A stretch of 64,000 bases of DNA from JBFONV01 sp040779335. Its GTDB lineage: Bacteria; Pseudomonadota; Gammaproteobacteria; Enterobacterales; Alteromonadaceae. The notes below the pieces were generated by a model, which was not told the origin of the DNA, searched no databases, and saw nothing but the letters and a program-made list of their open reading frames with translations. Positions within the stretch are counted from its first letter, which is position 1; every line of letters begins with the position of its first letter. Below, piece by piece: positions 7,784 to 16,385 of the stretch. The stretch is taken from contig JBFONV010000006.1 in NCBI GenBank assembly GCA_040779335.1, forward strand, positions 124,001 to 188,000, given 5' to 3'. The position numbers were made by a program, and so were the translations under genes.

Positions 7784-10381
7784 TTAAAACTTAAACGACG
7801 CACCAATATTAATACGAGTAGCTACTGCATATTGGTAAACAGGGAAGCCATCAGCAAAACCACTATAGTGCGAATACTCTTGGTTATTACCATACTGCAA
7901 TGATTCTTCACCAGTAATATTAACCACATCAATTTTGAAATCGACGTTATCGTTAAAGTGATATACCGCGCTTAAGTCAAGTGAGCCAAAGTCATCATGT
8001 AAACGATTACCGTATGCGCCTGTTTCACGAAGCATGTACTCACTACGCCAGTTATATGACAAACGAACATAAAGGTCGTCATTTTCATAATAACCTGTGA
8101 CGTTATAGGTATGATCTGAGGCATCTGTTAAGAATGGGTTATTATCCTTAAAGGTATCTCTGTCAGTATCTGTATCAGTGTAGGTATAGTTAACAATAGT
8201 ACCAAAACCATTACCAAAATCTTGTTGGTATTGTAGTTCCATACCCCAAATGTCTGCATCACCAGCGTTCTCTGTGGTTTGCGTTGTCCAACCAAAGGCT
8301 GCTTCATCTGCAGGTAAAGCTAACGGTACCTCTGATGCAGGAACACCCGTTTTCTCGACAATTTTGACAAAGTTTTCAACTTGCTTGAAGAATACCGCAC
8401 CGGATAAAAGGGAATCTTCATTAAAGTACCACTCTAATCCAAAATCCACTTGGTCAGCCATAAATGGTTTTAAGCCAACGTTACCTGCCACCCAAATCTG
8501 GTTATTTGGCGTGTCATCATTTACCCCTAATGGACTAGGATTAACATACATATCATTGTATTGCGGGCGAGCCATAGTACGTGCAGCACTAAAACGGAAA
8601 ATTAAATCATCGTCGATATTGTAGGCAAAGTTAACACTTGGTAATACTTCACTGTAATCAGCTTTGGTTGAGCCTTTTACGCCACCAGTAAAGTAAATAG
8701 ATTCGGCATCAGTTTGAATATAGCGAACCCCAAAGTTACCACGATATTTTTCGCCGCTATATGAGGCCATGATATAGGCTGCAGTGTTATCTTCTTGAAT
8801 TTCACTGTAAGCACCAAGATCTTCAGTTTTACCTGTGATACTTGCCTTCGCCCAATCTTTGATAGCATTGACGTCAAACTTCATCATTTGCAGGTTATCT
8901 AAACCAACATCATAACTACCTTGTCCTAGGCCTGAAGTAGAAATAACATTATCAAAACCAGCGACTTGGTCAAAATCAAATTTACGACTAGTCGTATTAT
9001 GATCGGCGATCCGAACCCCACCTTTAACACTGTTGATAATACCAAAGTCTTCCACTTGAAATTCTATATCTGCTTGAAAATAACTTTCTTCATCGGTTTT
9101 GGGTGTCGAGTTAAAGTTTGCTCCTGTACCCATTGCTAAAGAACCAGGATCATAGGCAGCTAGATCAAAGTTGTTTGTGTTCCATTTTTGCGTACCACCG
9201 GTAAAATCGTATGTTCCACCAGGGATTGCGGTGCCACCAGTTCCATCATCGACTACCATTTCAAAGTCTGTTCCGCCAGTAGAATCGGTTGTACCCACTT
9301 GAACTGTTAACGTGAATGCGTCACCTTCGTAAGTCGTTTTTAAGTCGATAAGATCAGAGTTCATGGTCGCTTCACGAGGACGCGCTTGATAATAAGCAAC
9401 ATTAAGTGGTCCTTTAACTGGCGTACCTACTTGTCCGGCTTCTGAACCAGGAGCAATAAATTCGTCAGTAACACCACCGCCCCAAGTTGTATCTGCTTGA
9501 GTTAGCCATAACGCGAAGTTGGTATTATCGGCTTCCATCTCCATATCCATAGCGTTTAAGACAAAGGTTAATTTATCTGTTGGTGCCCACTCAATGGCTG
9601 CCGTAAATGCATTACGTTTACGGTTTTGTTCAAAACCTACTGGACCAGCACCCCATTGCCAAAACGCTTCATTACCTTGACGTTGTAAATGACGCTCTTG
9701 TGCGACGGCAGACACTAAAACACCAAAGTTTTCCGCATCATTTTTCCAACTATACATACCTGAAAACTGTGGATCAGTTTCACCTGAATCATCTGAATAC
9801 TGCCCTTCAACTGACGCATACATTGAGTTAGCCTCTAACTCCAATGGCGTACGAGTATTAACGACGACAGTACCACCAATACCACCTTCAGCAATATCGG
9901 CTTGAGACGATTTATAGACTTCTAAACCACCAACTAATTCTGACGGTAATAACTCATAGTTGAATGAGCGCTTTGCTGGTTCTAAAACAAACCAACCTGT
10001 TGAAGCAACGTTTTGACCATTCAAGGTTGTTTTCGTTAAATTTTGACCTGCACCACGAATTGATACCGATGAACCTTCACCAAATTGGCGCTGAATGGTT
10101 ATTCCGGGAACACGTTGTAAGGACTCGGCAACGTTTTTATCAGGAAACTTACCGATGTCTTCAGCATTGATAACATCAACAATAGAATCAGCGAACCTTT
10201 TGGCGTTTAAGTTTGCTTTTAAGCTACCACGAATACCAGTAACCTGAATTCGTTCAATCTCTTGGTCTTGGTTAGCGGCATTAGCTTCTTCAGCTGCTAG
10301 GGCAAATGGTGTAGCACCACCTGCAAGGATCATAGCGATACTGCTTGCTAAAATACCTTTTTTAAATGTTATAGATGACAT
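7784..10381 (-). CDS. TonB-dependent outer-membrane receptor, probable chitooligosaccharide/GlcNAc uptake
   Basis: An 865-residue receptor. The ATG at 10381 is preferred because AAGGGA lies 8 bases upstream; the next start upstream is a GTG at 10399 with no site of its own. It has a signal peptide (MSSITFKKGILASSIAMILAGG, cleaved after ALA), then a TonB-box-like ERIQVTGIRGSL and a plug domain with DVINAEDIGKFPDKNVAESLQRVPG and GGLEVYKSSQ. A long beta barrel ends in the aromatic terminus GASFKF. This is the Xanthomonas/Caulobacter-type carbohydrate receptor group. The substrate is inferred from the linked hexosaminidase, pgi and LacI regulator (NagP-like). Two operator-like palindromes lie 58-95 bp upstream, so it is probably induced by the sugar it imports. 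Confidence 0.93.
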   Translation of the reverse strand: MSSITFKKGILASSIAMILAGGATPFALAAEEANAANQDQEIERIQVTGIRGSLKANLNAKRFADSIVDVINAEDIGKFPDKNVAESLQRVPGITIQRQFGEGSSVSIRGAGQNLTKTTLNGQNVASTGWFVLEPAKRSFNYELLPSELVGGLEVYKSSQADIAEGGIGGTVVVNTRTPLELEANSMYASVEGQYSDDSGETDPQFSGMYSWKNDAENFGVLVSAVAQERHLQRQGNEAFWQWGAGPVGFEQNRKRNAFTAAIEWAPTDKLTFVLNAMDMEMEADNTNFALWLTQADTTWGGGVTDEFIAPGSEAGQVGTPVKGPLNVAYYQARPREATMNSDLIDLKTTYEGDAFTLTVQVGTTDSTGGTDFEMVVDDGTGGTAIPGGTYDFTGGTQKWNTNNFDLAAYDPGSLAMGTGANFNSTPKTDEESYFQADIEFQVEDFGIINSVKGGVRIADHNTTSRKFDFDQVAGFDNVISTSGLGQGSYDVGLDNLQMMKFDVNAIKDWAKASITGKTEDLGAYSEIQEDNTAAYIMASYSGEKYRGNFGVRYIQTDAESIYFTGGVKGSTKADYSEVLPSVNFAYNIDDDLIFRFSAARTMARPQYNDMYVNPSPLGVNDDTPNNQIWVAGNVGLKPFMADQVDFGLEWYFNEDSLLSGAVFFKQVENFVKIVEKTGVPASEVPLALPADEAAFGWTTQTTENAGDADIWGMELQYQQDFGNGFGTIVNYTYTDTDTDRDTFKDNNPFLTDASDHTYNVTGYYENDDLYVRLSYNWRSEYMLRETGAYGNRLHDDFGSLDLSAVYHFNDNVDFKIDVVNITGEESLQYGNNQEYSHYSGFADGFPVYQYAVATRINIGASFKF

Positions 10382-10438
10382 CGACTTTCCCTTACACACG
10401 TTTTTATAAATATAATAGTCTTTTAGTTAACTTTTTAC

Positions 10439-10450
10439 GACAGCGCTGTC
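10439..10450. promoter_or_regulatory. LacI-type operator, receptor-proximal copy
   Basis: GACAGCGCTGTC is a perfect 12-bp palindrome and is the inner part of the core found before pgi and at 1939-1984. It lies about 58 bp before the receptor start, where binding would overlap the -35 region of the likely promoter. Confidence 0.72.
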
Positions 10451-10460
10451 TTTATGTTTT

Positions 10461-10476
10461 ATGACAGCGTTGTCAT
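10461..10476. promoter_or_regulatory. LacI-type operator, receptor-distal copy
   Basis: ATGACAGCGTTGTCAT is palindromic except for one pair at the centre. Its centre is 24 bp from the proximal copy, so two dimers could occupy neighbouring faces of the DNA. Confidence 0.7.
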
Positions 10477-10647
10477 TAAGCTGATATAAACCATACACAC
10501 AAATAAGTTATTTGGCTATACCCATTAGCTAATTTATAAGCAACTTTTTCGTAACACACTATTTTATATATAAATAATGTTCTCTACTTTCGCTGTTATT
10601 GCTAGGTATATCAGCAACACAATAGAGAGTTACGCTATATTTCCAGC

Positions 10648-10676
10648 AAAAATAGTGTAACAAACACGCTATTTTT
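10648..10676 (-). terminator. Probable terminator of pgi
   Basis: An AT-rich inverted repeat (AAAAATAG-GTG paired with CAC-TATTTTT, one bulged base) with a T run, 40 bp after the pgi stop on the minus strand. The weak GC content of the stem lowers confidence. Confidence 0.45.
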
Positions 10677-10715
10677 AGCTAAAAACAGATAGCCAAACCC
10701 TCAAATTTATCACGA

Positions 10716-12356
10716 CTAAACCGCGCCTTTATAATATTGAATTAAATTTTGTGTCGAACAATCATGCTGTTCATCCACTGTATCTCCTTCCAGTTGTTGC
10801 TGAATTTTTGCCGCCAATCCTTTACCTAACTCAACTCCCCATTGATCAAACGAGCATATCTGCAAAACAATTCCCTGAACAAATATTTTATGCTCGTAGG
10901 CAGCGACCAATTGCCCAAGTGTATTAGGGTCTACGCGTTTTAATAAAATAGTGTTAGTAGGACGGTTGCCTTTATGCACTTTATGAGGGGCGATATTGTC
11001 AATATACTCTGGTGTGCGGCCTTTGGCCTTTAAGTCAGCACGTACTTGTGTTTCGTTAACGCCGGTCATTAATGCCTGCGTCTGTGCGAAAAAATTAGCC
11101 ATTAAGGTTTCGTGATGACCTTGAACGGGTGTTACGCTCTCCACAGAGCCAATAAAGTCTGCCGGTACGATGTTATTACTTTGGTGTAGATATTGATAAA
11201 AAGCATGCTGACCATTAATACCTAATTCTCCCCAGATTGACGGTACGGTAGCGTAATTTACTTCATCACCATGCCAACTAACCGACTTACCGTTACTTTC
11301 CATTTCTGCCTGCTGTAAATAGGCCGACAGCATGTGTAAGGTTTGATCATAAGGTAAAATAGCCTGCGATCTTGCCCCCATAAACGTGGTGTTCCAGACG
11401 CTAAGTAGTGCCATTATCACCGGCATATTTTCAGCCAAAGGAGCATTAACAAAATGCTGGTCCATTTCATGGGCGCCCGCCAGTAATGCTTTAAAGTGCT
11501 CGAAGCCCAAGTCAATGGCGATCGGTAACCCTATCGCTGACCACAAAGAGAATCGGCCACCAACCCAATCCCACATTTCAAAAATATTTTCAGCGTGTAT
11601 GCCAAACGCTAGTGCATTGGCTTTATTCGCAGTCACGGCAACAAAATGTTTTGCTATTGCGCGGTTATCAAAAGAAGCCGCGGTTAACCAATTGATCGCC
11701 GTTCGAGCATTGAGCATAGTTTCGGTGGTGGTAAAGGTTTTTGATGACACAATAAACAATACTTTTTCTGGATCTAATGGTCTCAAAACGTTGGCAATTT
11801 GAGCGCCATCAACATTAGAAACATAATGAACATTAACGCTGTTATCACTATATTGCTTTAATGCTTCGGTGACCATTTGTGGACCAAGATTTGAGCCACC
11901 AACACCGATATTTACCACGTCAGTAATGCGCTTACCCGAGTAACCTTGCCATTTTCCTTCGCGTATATATTTTACAAAGCCTTCCATTTTATCGAGCTGA
12001 TTTTGAACTTGCTCGGTGATGTTTTCGCCGTCTACCCATAGCGGAGGGTTCATTTGTCCACGCAAGGCCGTATGTAATACTGGCCGGTTTTCTGTCTTAT
12101 TAATTTTTTCTCCAGCAAACATTTTCTCACGCCATGGCACTATTTCGGTTTCTTCGGCCAAATCGAGCAGGGCTTGCATGATTTCGCTATCAATGACATT
12201 TTTTGAATAATCAAACAGCATGCTCGGTAACTTAATCGAGTACTGATCAAATCGCTGTGGATCTTGCCCAAACAATTGCTTCATATGGGTATGTTTTTTT
12301 GCATCAGCCAATTGTTGTAGTATTTTCCAACTAGATAAACCTTGACGATCAGACAT
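10716..12356 (-). CDS. pgi: Glucose-6-phosphate isomerase
   Basis: A 546-residue enzyme, close to the 549 residues of E. coli Pgi, interconverting glucose-6-phosphate and fructose-6-phosphate in the cytoplasm. Family motifs are present: NIGVGGSNLGPQM and FIVSSKTFTTTETMLNA (phosphate binding), GGRFSLWSAIGLPIA, ESNGKS and VHKGNRPTNTILLKR. It stands alone between the TonB receptor and the LacI-family regulator, with an operator-like palindrome 56 bp before its start. That placement suggests control with GlcNAc use, where deamination gives fructose-6-phosphate and Pgi would return it to glucose-6-phosphate. The enzyme call is secure; the regulation is inferred. Confidence 0.97.
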   Translation of the reverse strand: MSDRQGLSSWKILQQLADAKKHTHMKQLFGQDPQRFDQYSIKLPSMLFDYSKNVIDSEIMQALLDLAEETEIVPWREKMFAGEKINKTENRPVLHTALRGQMNPPLWVDGENITEQVQNQLDKMEGFVKYIREGKWQGYSGKRITDVVNIGVGGSNLGPQMVTEALKQYSDNSVNVHYVSNVDGAQIANVLRPLDPEKVLFIVSSKTFTTTETMLNARTAINWLTAASFDNRAIAKHFVAVTANKANALAFGIHAENIFEMWDWVGGRFSLWSAIGLPIAIDLGFEHFKALLAGAHEMDQHFVNAPLAENMPVIMALLSVWNTTFMGARSQAILPYDQTLHMLSAYLQQAEMESNGKSVSWHGDEVNYATVPSIWGELGINGQHAFYQYLHQSNNIVPADFIGSVESVTPVQGHHETLMANFFAQTQALMTGVNETQVRADLKAKGRTPEYIDNIAPHKVHKGNRPTNTILLKRVDPNTLGQLVAAYEHKIFVQGIVLQICSFDQWGVELGKGLAAKIQQQLEGDTVDEQHDCSTQNLIQYYKGAV

Positions 12357-12411
12357 GTTTCTTTTCCTATGAGTAACAAGACATGAAATTTTAGGTTACT
12401 TTAAATATAAA

Positions 12412-12425
12412 TGACAGCGCTGTCA
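12412..12425. promoter_or_regulatory. LacI-type operator before pgi
   Basis: TGACAGCGCTGTCA, a perfect 14-bp palindrome identical to the centre of the 46-bp palindrome at 1939-1984. It sits between pgi and the divergently transcribed LacI-family gene, 56 bp from the pgi start and 139 bp from the regulator start, so it could serve either. Confidence 0.75.
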
Positions 12426-12488
12426 ATTTGTTATATTATCGAAAATAAAAATTAATGATTGCTGCTCACTACAAGAAACAATACTCTT

Positions 12489-12524
12489 ACACCAATCCGC
12501 ATAATTATTTAGTCACTTGGTATT
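12489..12524. repeat. Short dispersed repeat with inverted ends (copy B)
   Basis: A 36-bp unit starts ACACCAATCCGCATAATTAT and ends AGTCACTTGGTATT. It matches both ends of the 59-bp unit at 7519-7577 but lacks that unit's middle, as if it were an internal-deletion form. It lies 40 bp before the LacI-family gene. Confidence 0.55.
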
Positions 12525-12563
12525 ATTAGGCCGCAACTTAGAACAACAGGTTAATTAAGATAA

Positions 12564-13583
12564 ATGAAAGCTACAATAAATGACGTTGCCAAGCACGCAG
12601 GTGTTTCAATTAAGACAGTTTCGCGCGTTATGAATAATGAGCCATCGGTGCGTCAAGCAACACGAGACAAAGTCATGGCGACCGTTGCGGAGTTAAATTA
12701 TCAACCTAATCTTGCCGCCCGTAATTTAGCCGGAACAAAGTCATATTCAATTGCCTACGTATACGATAATCCAAACGCTTATTACATTATTGATATGCAA
12801 AACGGTATTTTGTCAGCCTGTCGACAGCAGGGCTTTGAGCTATTGATCCACCCGTGTAATGCCGAAGCGGATAATATTTTAGAAGAAATTACCAATATGG
12901 TGAAACAATCTAGAGTTGCTGGTTTAGTACTAACACCACCGTTTTCTGAGCGTCCTGAATTTGTAAAACGTATTTTAGAACTTGATGTTAAAGTGGTTCG
13001 TATTATGTCAGGTAATGCTGCGCCAGACGAAATAACGCCATGTATTATGGTGGACGATCATCAAGCAGCGTTAACTATTACTCAACATTTAATCGATTAC
13101 GGTCATAAAAACATTGGTTTTATTGCTGGTGGTGCAGAACACAAATCGAGTATCGAACGATTACAAGGCTATAAACAAGCGCTGTCAAACAATGGCATTG
13201 CCATTAACGATGATTTTATTATTGAGGGTGAATACTCGTTTGAGTCGGGTGTTAATGGCGCTAAACAGCTGATGACGCAAGCAGAAAAACCGACAGCGAT
13301 ATTTTCATGTAATGATGAAATTGCGGCCGGTGCGTTATTTGCAGCCCGGCTGATGAACATTGCTATTCCACAGCAGTTATCTATTGCCGGCTTCGAAAAT
13401 AGCCCTTTTTCTAGACAGACTTGGCCAAGACTGACCACAGCGGATCAACCAAACCGACAAATTGCCAGTGATGCCACGAATTTGTTGATAGCACAAATCC
13501 GTCAACAAAATACCAAGCAAATCTGCACGCAATATACGCCAGAATTGGTGGTTCGAGATTCTACCGGGCAAGTTCAAGCATAA
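12564..13583 (+). CDS. LacI-family transcriptional regulator, probable NagR-like regulator of this locus
   Basis: A 339-residue LacI/GalR repressor. The N-terminal helix-turn-helix is textbook (INDVAKHAGVSIKTVSRVMN, residues 5-24), followed by the hinge helix region NLAARNLAGTKSYSIAYV and a periplasmic-binding-protein-like effector domain (GHKNIGFIAGG, PTAIFSCNDEIAAGAL, LSIAGFENSPFSRQTWPRLTT). It is divergent from pgi, with an operator-like palindrome in the shared intergenic region, and three more copies occur before the TonB receptor and the hexosaminidase. Linkage to these genes makes it the obvious ligand of the TGACAGCGCTGTCA sites. The effector (for example a GlcNAc phosphate) is not visible from sequence. 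Confidence 0.9.
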   Translation: MKATINDVAKHAGVSIKTVSRVMNNEPSVRQATRDKVMATVAELNYQPNLAARNLAGTKSYSIAYVYDNPNAYYIIDMQNGILSACRQQGFELLIHPCNAEADNILEEITNMVKQSRVAGLVLTPPFSERPEFVKRILELDVKVVRIMSGNAAPDEITPCIMVDDHQAALTITQHLIDYGHKNIGFIAGGAEHKSSIERLQGYKQALSNNGIAINDDFIIEGEYSFESGVNGAKQLMTQAEKPTAIFSCNDEIAAGALFAARLMNIAIPQQLSIAGFENSPFSRQTWPRLTTADQPNRQIASDATNLLIAQIRQQNTKQICTQYTPELVVRDSTGQVQA

Positions 13584-13612
13584 CCAAGAGACTAAGCGGA
13601 TGTTTTACTCTT

Positions 13613-13636
13613 GATAGCTAAGCTAGCTTAGCTATC
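13613..13636. repeat. Perfect 24-bp palindrome between the regulator and a small membrane-protein gene
   Basis: Bases 13613-13624 are the exact reverse complement of 13625-13636 (centre AAGCTAGCTT). It overlaps the stop codon of the minus-strand small gene and lies 30 bp after the regulator stop. There is no T run, so it is not a standard terminator, although a hairpin serving both convergent genes is possible. Confidence 0.6.
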
Positions 13637-13786
13637 TGGATCGAAGCCGTGCTTAATTTTCTCGATACGTTCTTCATGTTTATGGTGAGCTTTTAATGCC
13701 GCAATGACAAAAGCGCCGACAATAACAATGATAGGGATGAGTAAAGATAACGTTTCAGGACGAAGTATTGTTTCTAGCCATTCCAT
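13628..13786 (-). CDS. Small single-pass membrane protein, 52 residues
   Basis: A small reading frame beginning MEWLETILRPETLSLLIPII, with one hydrophobic segment (about residues 13-31), followed by a charged tail ending KIKHGFDPDS. GGAG lies 7 bases before the ATG (13786). The tail pattern, a run of charged residues then a Lys-rich helix and GxDP, resembles short uncharacterised membrane proteins that end in an ERxxxIxxGxDP-type motif. The function is unknown. Start site, membrane segment and charge asymmetry make a real gene likely. Confidence 0.7.
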   Translation of the reverse strand: MEWLETILRPETLSLLIPIIVIVGAFVIAALKAHHKHEERIEKIKHGFDPDS

Positions 13787-13856
13787 TGGAGGTCTCCATT
13801 ATTAATATTTTAATAGCATCAGCAAAATTAACTCGCCGAACACGCCAACACTATCT

Positions 13857-14207
13857 TTATTCTTCGAAATACGTTCCCCAACCATCGTAATCAACCTGAC
13901 ATTGCTTTGCTAACTCAAACATTGCTCTGCTTTCATCAACGATAATATCGAGTTCCAATGGCTGTTCGGTAACAATATCAAACGCAAAAACCTTTTCACC
14001 GGTTTCTAACTCAGCTTCTTCAGGCTCTTCAACTTCATAACCCATTTTAAAAGCTGTCACTGCGGCTTTTTCCAGTTGCTCAAAGTCACTACTAGAAAAA
14101 TGATGTTCTATGGTATGGTGCACTTCTTCATTACTACCATCAGCGATCAAATCTGAAATCAAATTTTCACTATGCTCTATCCATTGTTTAAACTTTTCAT
14201 CTACCAT
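13857..14207 (-). CDS. rraB: Regulator of ribonuclease E activity B
   Basis: A 116-residue acidic protein that lines up along its length with E. coli RraB: LIADGSNEEVHHTIEHHFSS corresponds to the ELLEDGSDP...TIEHHLS region, LEKAAVTAFKMGYEV to LEKAAVEAFKLGYEV, and VDYDGWGTYFE to VEYDGWGTYFE. RraB binds RNase E and alters degradosome activity. The acidic C-terminal tail of the E. coli protein is absent here. It starts 3 bp after plsC on the same strand, so the two are probably co-transcribed. Confidence 0.92.
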   Translation of the reverse strand: MVDEKFKQWIEHSENLISDLIADGSNEEVHHTIEHHFSSSDFEQLEKAAVTAFKMGYEVEEPEEAELETGEKVFAFDIVTEQPLELDIIVDESRAMFELAKQCQVDYDGWGTYFEE

Positions 14208-14210
14208 TTT

Positions 14211-14960
14211 CTACTCACTTGTCTCGTTGACTTTAGACTCTTCTGTTGACGCTATTTCTTCGTTTAACTGCGCTATTTTAGCTGACATAAGTTGATGTGC
14301 TTTAGTGGTGATCACTTTTATATCACTTTTATCATCATCCGATAAATAAAGCGGATCTAAACACTCAATAATCACTTTGCCATTATTCCAACGATTTAAC
14401 TTTATCGCTCCATGCAAGTTACTCACACATATTGGCACAATAGGCACGTTAGCCTGAATAGCCGTTAAAAAAGCGCCCCGTTTAAACGGTAATAAACCTT
14501 TCCCTTTACTACGAGTACCTTCTGGGAATAATAGTACCGAAAGTTGTTTTTCTTTTATTTTTTTGGCCGCTATCGCGATAGTGTTCATAGCCTTACTGGC
14601 ATTTTTTCTGTCGATTAAAATATTACCCGTTAACCAATACATTTGCCCGAAAAAAGGGATCCATTTTAAACTTTTTTTCCCTAACGTCACCGTATTGGGC
14701 TGCACAGCACCACTGACCGTCAACAAATCGTAACTATTTTGATGGTTTGCAATATAAACGGCGGGCCCCAGTTTTTTAATAGACTCGGGAACTCTGACCT
14801 CAACACTTATGCCCACTAACTTTGACATTTTGCCCATGATCATTGAGGCAATATAAACATTATTTCGATGAAACGGACGCAAAAGACTATAAATGCAAAC
14901 GATAATAGAAATAATCACCAAGGTAATGGTCATTAATAAAAGTCGAATAAGTGCTAACAA
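14211..14960 (-). CDS. plsC: 1-acyl-sn-glycerol-3-phosphate acyltransferase
   Basis: A 249-residue membrane-associated acyltransferase making phosphatidic acid from lysophosphatidic acid and acyl-CoA or acyl-ACP. It has an N-terminal hydrophobic anchor (LLLMTITLVIISIIVCIYSLL), the catalytic HX4D motif in NHQNSYD, the glycerophosphate-binding motif LLFPEGTRSKG, and VPIVPICVSN. The TTG start at 14960 is chosen because AGGA lies 7 bases upstream; an internal ATG at 14933 would cut into the anchor. It precedes rraB in the same direction. Confidence 0.9.
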   Translation of the reverse strand: MLALIRLLLMTITLVIISIIVCIYSLLRPFHRNNVYIASMIMGKMSKLVGISVEVRVPESIKKLGPAVYIANHQNSYDLLTVSGAVQPNTVTLGKKSLKWIPFFGQMYWLTGNILIDRKNASKAMNTIAIAAKKIKEKQLSVLLFPEGTRSKGKGLLPFKRGAFLTAIQANVPIVPICVSNLHGAIKLNRWNNGKVIIECLDPLYLSDDDKSDIKVITTKAHQLMSAKIAQLNEEIASTEESKVNETSE

Positions 14961-15104
14961 CGTGGAGTCCTAATAAAATTTTGAGGCGCAAGTATACAAT
15001 GATTTAACAGCAGAACTAACTATCGTCTTAATATTTTTAATATTTAAACGCTATCACTAATAATAAGCTGTTGTTAGCGGGATCGGCTAGTTAGCTGTTC
15101 ACCA

Positions 15105-16094
15105 TTAAAACGTATTGGTTAACGCGATACCAATACCTATTTTTTGTTGACTGTGATTGTAGTCAATCAAACTTTCACCATAACCCGTAAAGTATTGAAC
15201 ATAGCCATTTAACTTACCCCACATAGGAAAGATAAAGCCAAGCTCGAGCGCTCCTTTATGGGTTGAGAAGTTTTGCCGGGTGAGCGCTGTTAATTCGAAG
15301 TTTTCCCACTTATAACCCATCCCCAATTCAAAATGGCCCATGTAGTCTAATATATCTGGGTTATCGTCACCTTTAGAAGATAACGGCGTTTCCTTTTTGT
15401 CTTCTGCCAATCGATACCAGGGACGCAGAGAAGCGGCAAAGCTGCCCTTTTCAAAAAATAATTGCCCATACAGTCGATTCCAGCTTCGAGAAAGTATTTG
15501 TGTACGGCCGTTTGATTGATGTTCTATGCCGAAACCAAAACCAAGGTTACCACCAAAAGGGTGCCAATTAGTTGGTGCTAAATAAGCAATTTCAGGCTGA
15601 TAATTTGTCTCTCTAAAAGGTTTAGAAATATTATTAGCATAAATCTGCCACCAAGATTGAATGGTCATGCCAAAATACAATTTATCATTTTTAATCAGTA
15701 AATTATCAGCATTAAGAGGGACCTTAAAACTAATTTGATACTTTGCTTCAAGATTTTCAAACTGTTGAGAAAACTCAGTTACGCCCTCGTACGGTTCGGT
15801 ATTAAAGTTATCGGTGATTGCTGCTGGTAAAATATAATTCATTTTATGCGGAGTAATCACGTAGGGATTAAATTCGACTGCTCGTTCAGCCAGCACCCGT
15901 TTCGAGATAACACCTGTCGTTATATGTTGAGGAAGACTAATACGCTGACATTTTTCTTTAAGGTCAGCGACTGTTGTTTGCGGGGATGACTGCTTGATCA
16001 TTTTTAACAAACAAGCATCTTGGCGGCTGTTATCGGCAAGTACCACGGTAGAAATAGTGAGTAGTATCGAAGTTAGTATCAACAAGTAACGCAT
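15105..16094 (-). CDS. pldA: Outer-membrane phospholipase A
   Basis: A 329-residue protein with a signal peptide (cleaved after VVLA in MRYLLILTSILLTISTVVLA) and a 12-strand barrel architecture. The OMPLA active-site block is clear: FGFGIEHQSNGRTQILSRSW, giving the catalytic His and Ser in EHQSNG and Asn in SRSWNRLY. The barrel ends IALTNTF, with the expected terminal Phe. PldA hydrolyses phospholipids misplaced in the outer leaflet, guarding outer-membrane asymmetry. The extra 80-90 residues before the barrel are somewhat longer than in E. coli. It stands alone. Confidence 0.93.
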   Translation of the reverse strand: MRYLLILTSILLTISTVVLADNSRQDACLLKMIKQSSPQTTVADLKEKCQRISLPQHITTGVISKRVLAERAVEFNPYVITPHKMNYILPAAITDNFNTEPYEGVTEFSQQFENLEAKYQISFKVPLNADNLLIKNDKLYFGMTIQSWWQIYANNISKPFRETNYQPEIAYLAPTNWHPFGGNLGFGFGIEHQSNGRTQILSRSWNRLYGQLFFEKGSFAASLRPWYRLAEDKKETPLSSKGDDNPDILDYMGHFELGMGYKWENFELTALTRQNFSTHKGALELGFIFPMWGKLNGYVQYFTGYGESLIDYNHSQQKIGIGIALTNTF

Positions 16095-16385
16095 AAAATG
16101 TCCGATATTTAGGAGGCAATTGAAATCAGTTTGATAGTATAACTTCGCAGTGTACGCTTAAAGCCATCAAATTTAAAAATATACTGGATTAAAAAAACGT
16201 TAATTTATATTCTAATACGTATCAACAGGTTATTAATTATACTTTCAATTCATTCATTAATTTCGTCCTATGGCATCAGCAAAATGCCAAAGATTAACTA
16301 TAGTTAATAATGTTCAAAATATGTTTCATAGCACGACTTAATGCGCACTCTCGGCTTGATAAAATAATAAACTAAAGGAAAAGAA

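Larger units (their letters stand above)
10382..10715. other. 334-bp intergenic region: receptor promoter, two operators, pgi terminator
   Basis: From the receptor side it holds an AT-rich -10-like stretch (TATTATATTTATAAA on the minus strand, about 10405-10425), two operator palindromes at 10439 and 10461, and a terminator-like hairpin at 10648-10676 behind pgi. The rest is AT-rich with partial inverted matches (10578-10632) that I could not resolve. Confidence 0.6.

Noticed and set aside
8250..10170. Long open frames on the plus strand opposite the TonB receptor gene
   Set aside because: They lack ribosome-binding sites and recognised motifs and lie fully opposite a well-supported coding region.
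13177..13188. AAGCGCTGTCAA, a half match to the LacI-type operator inside the LacI-family gene
   Set aside because: Only one half is conserved, it lies inside coding sequence and encodes ordinary residues, so it is likely chance.
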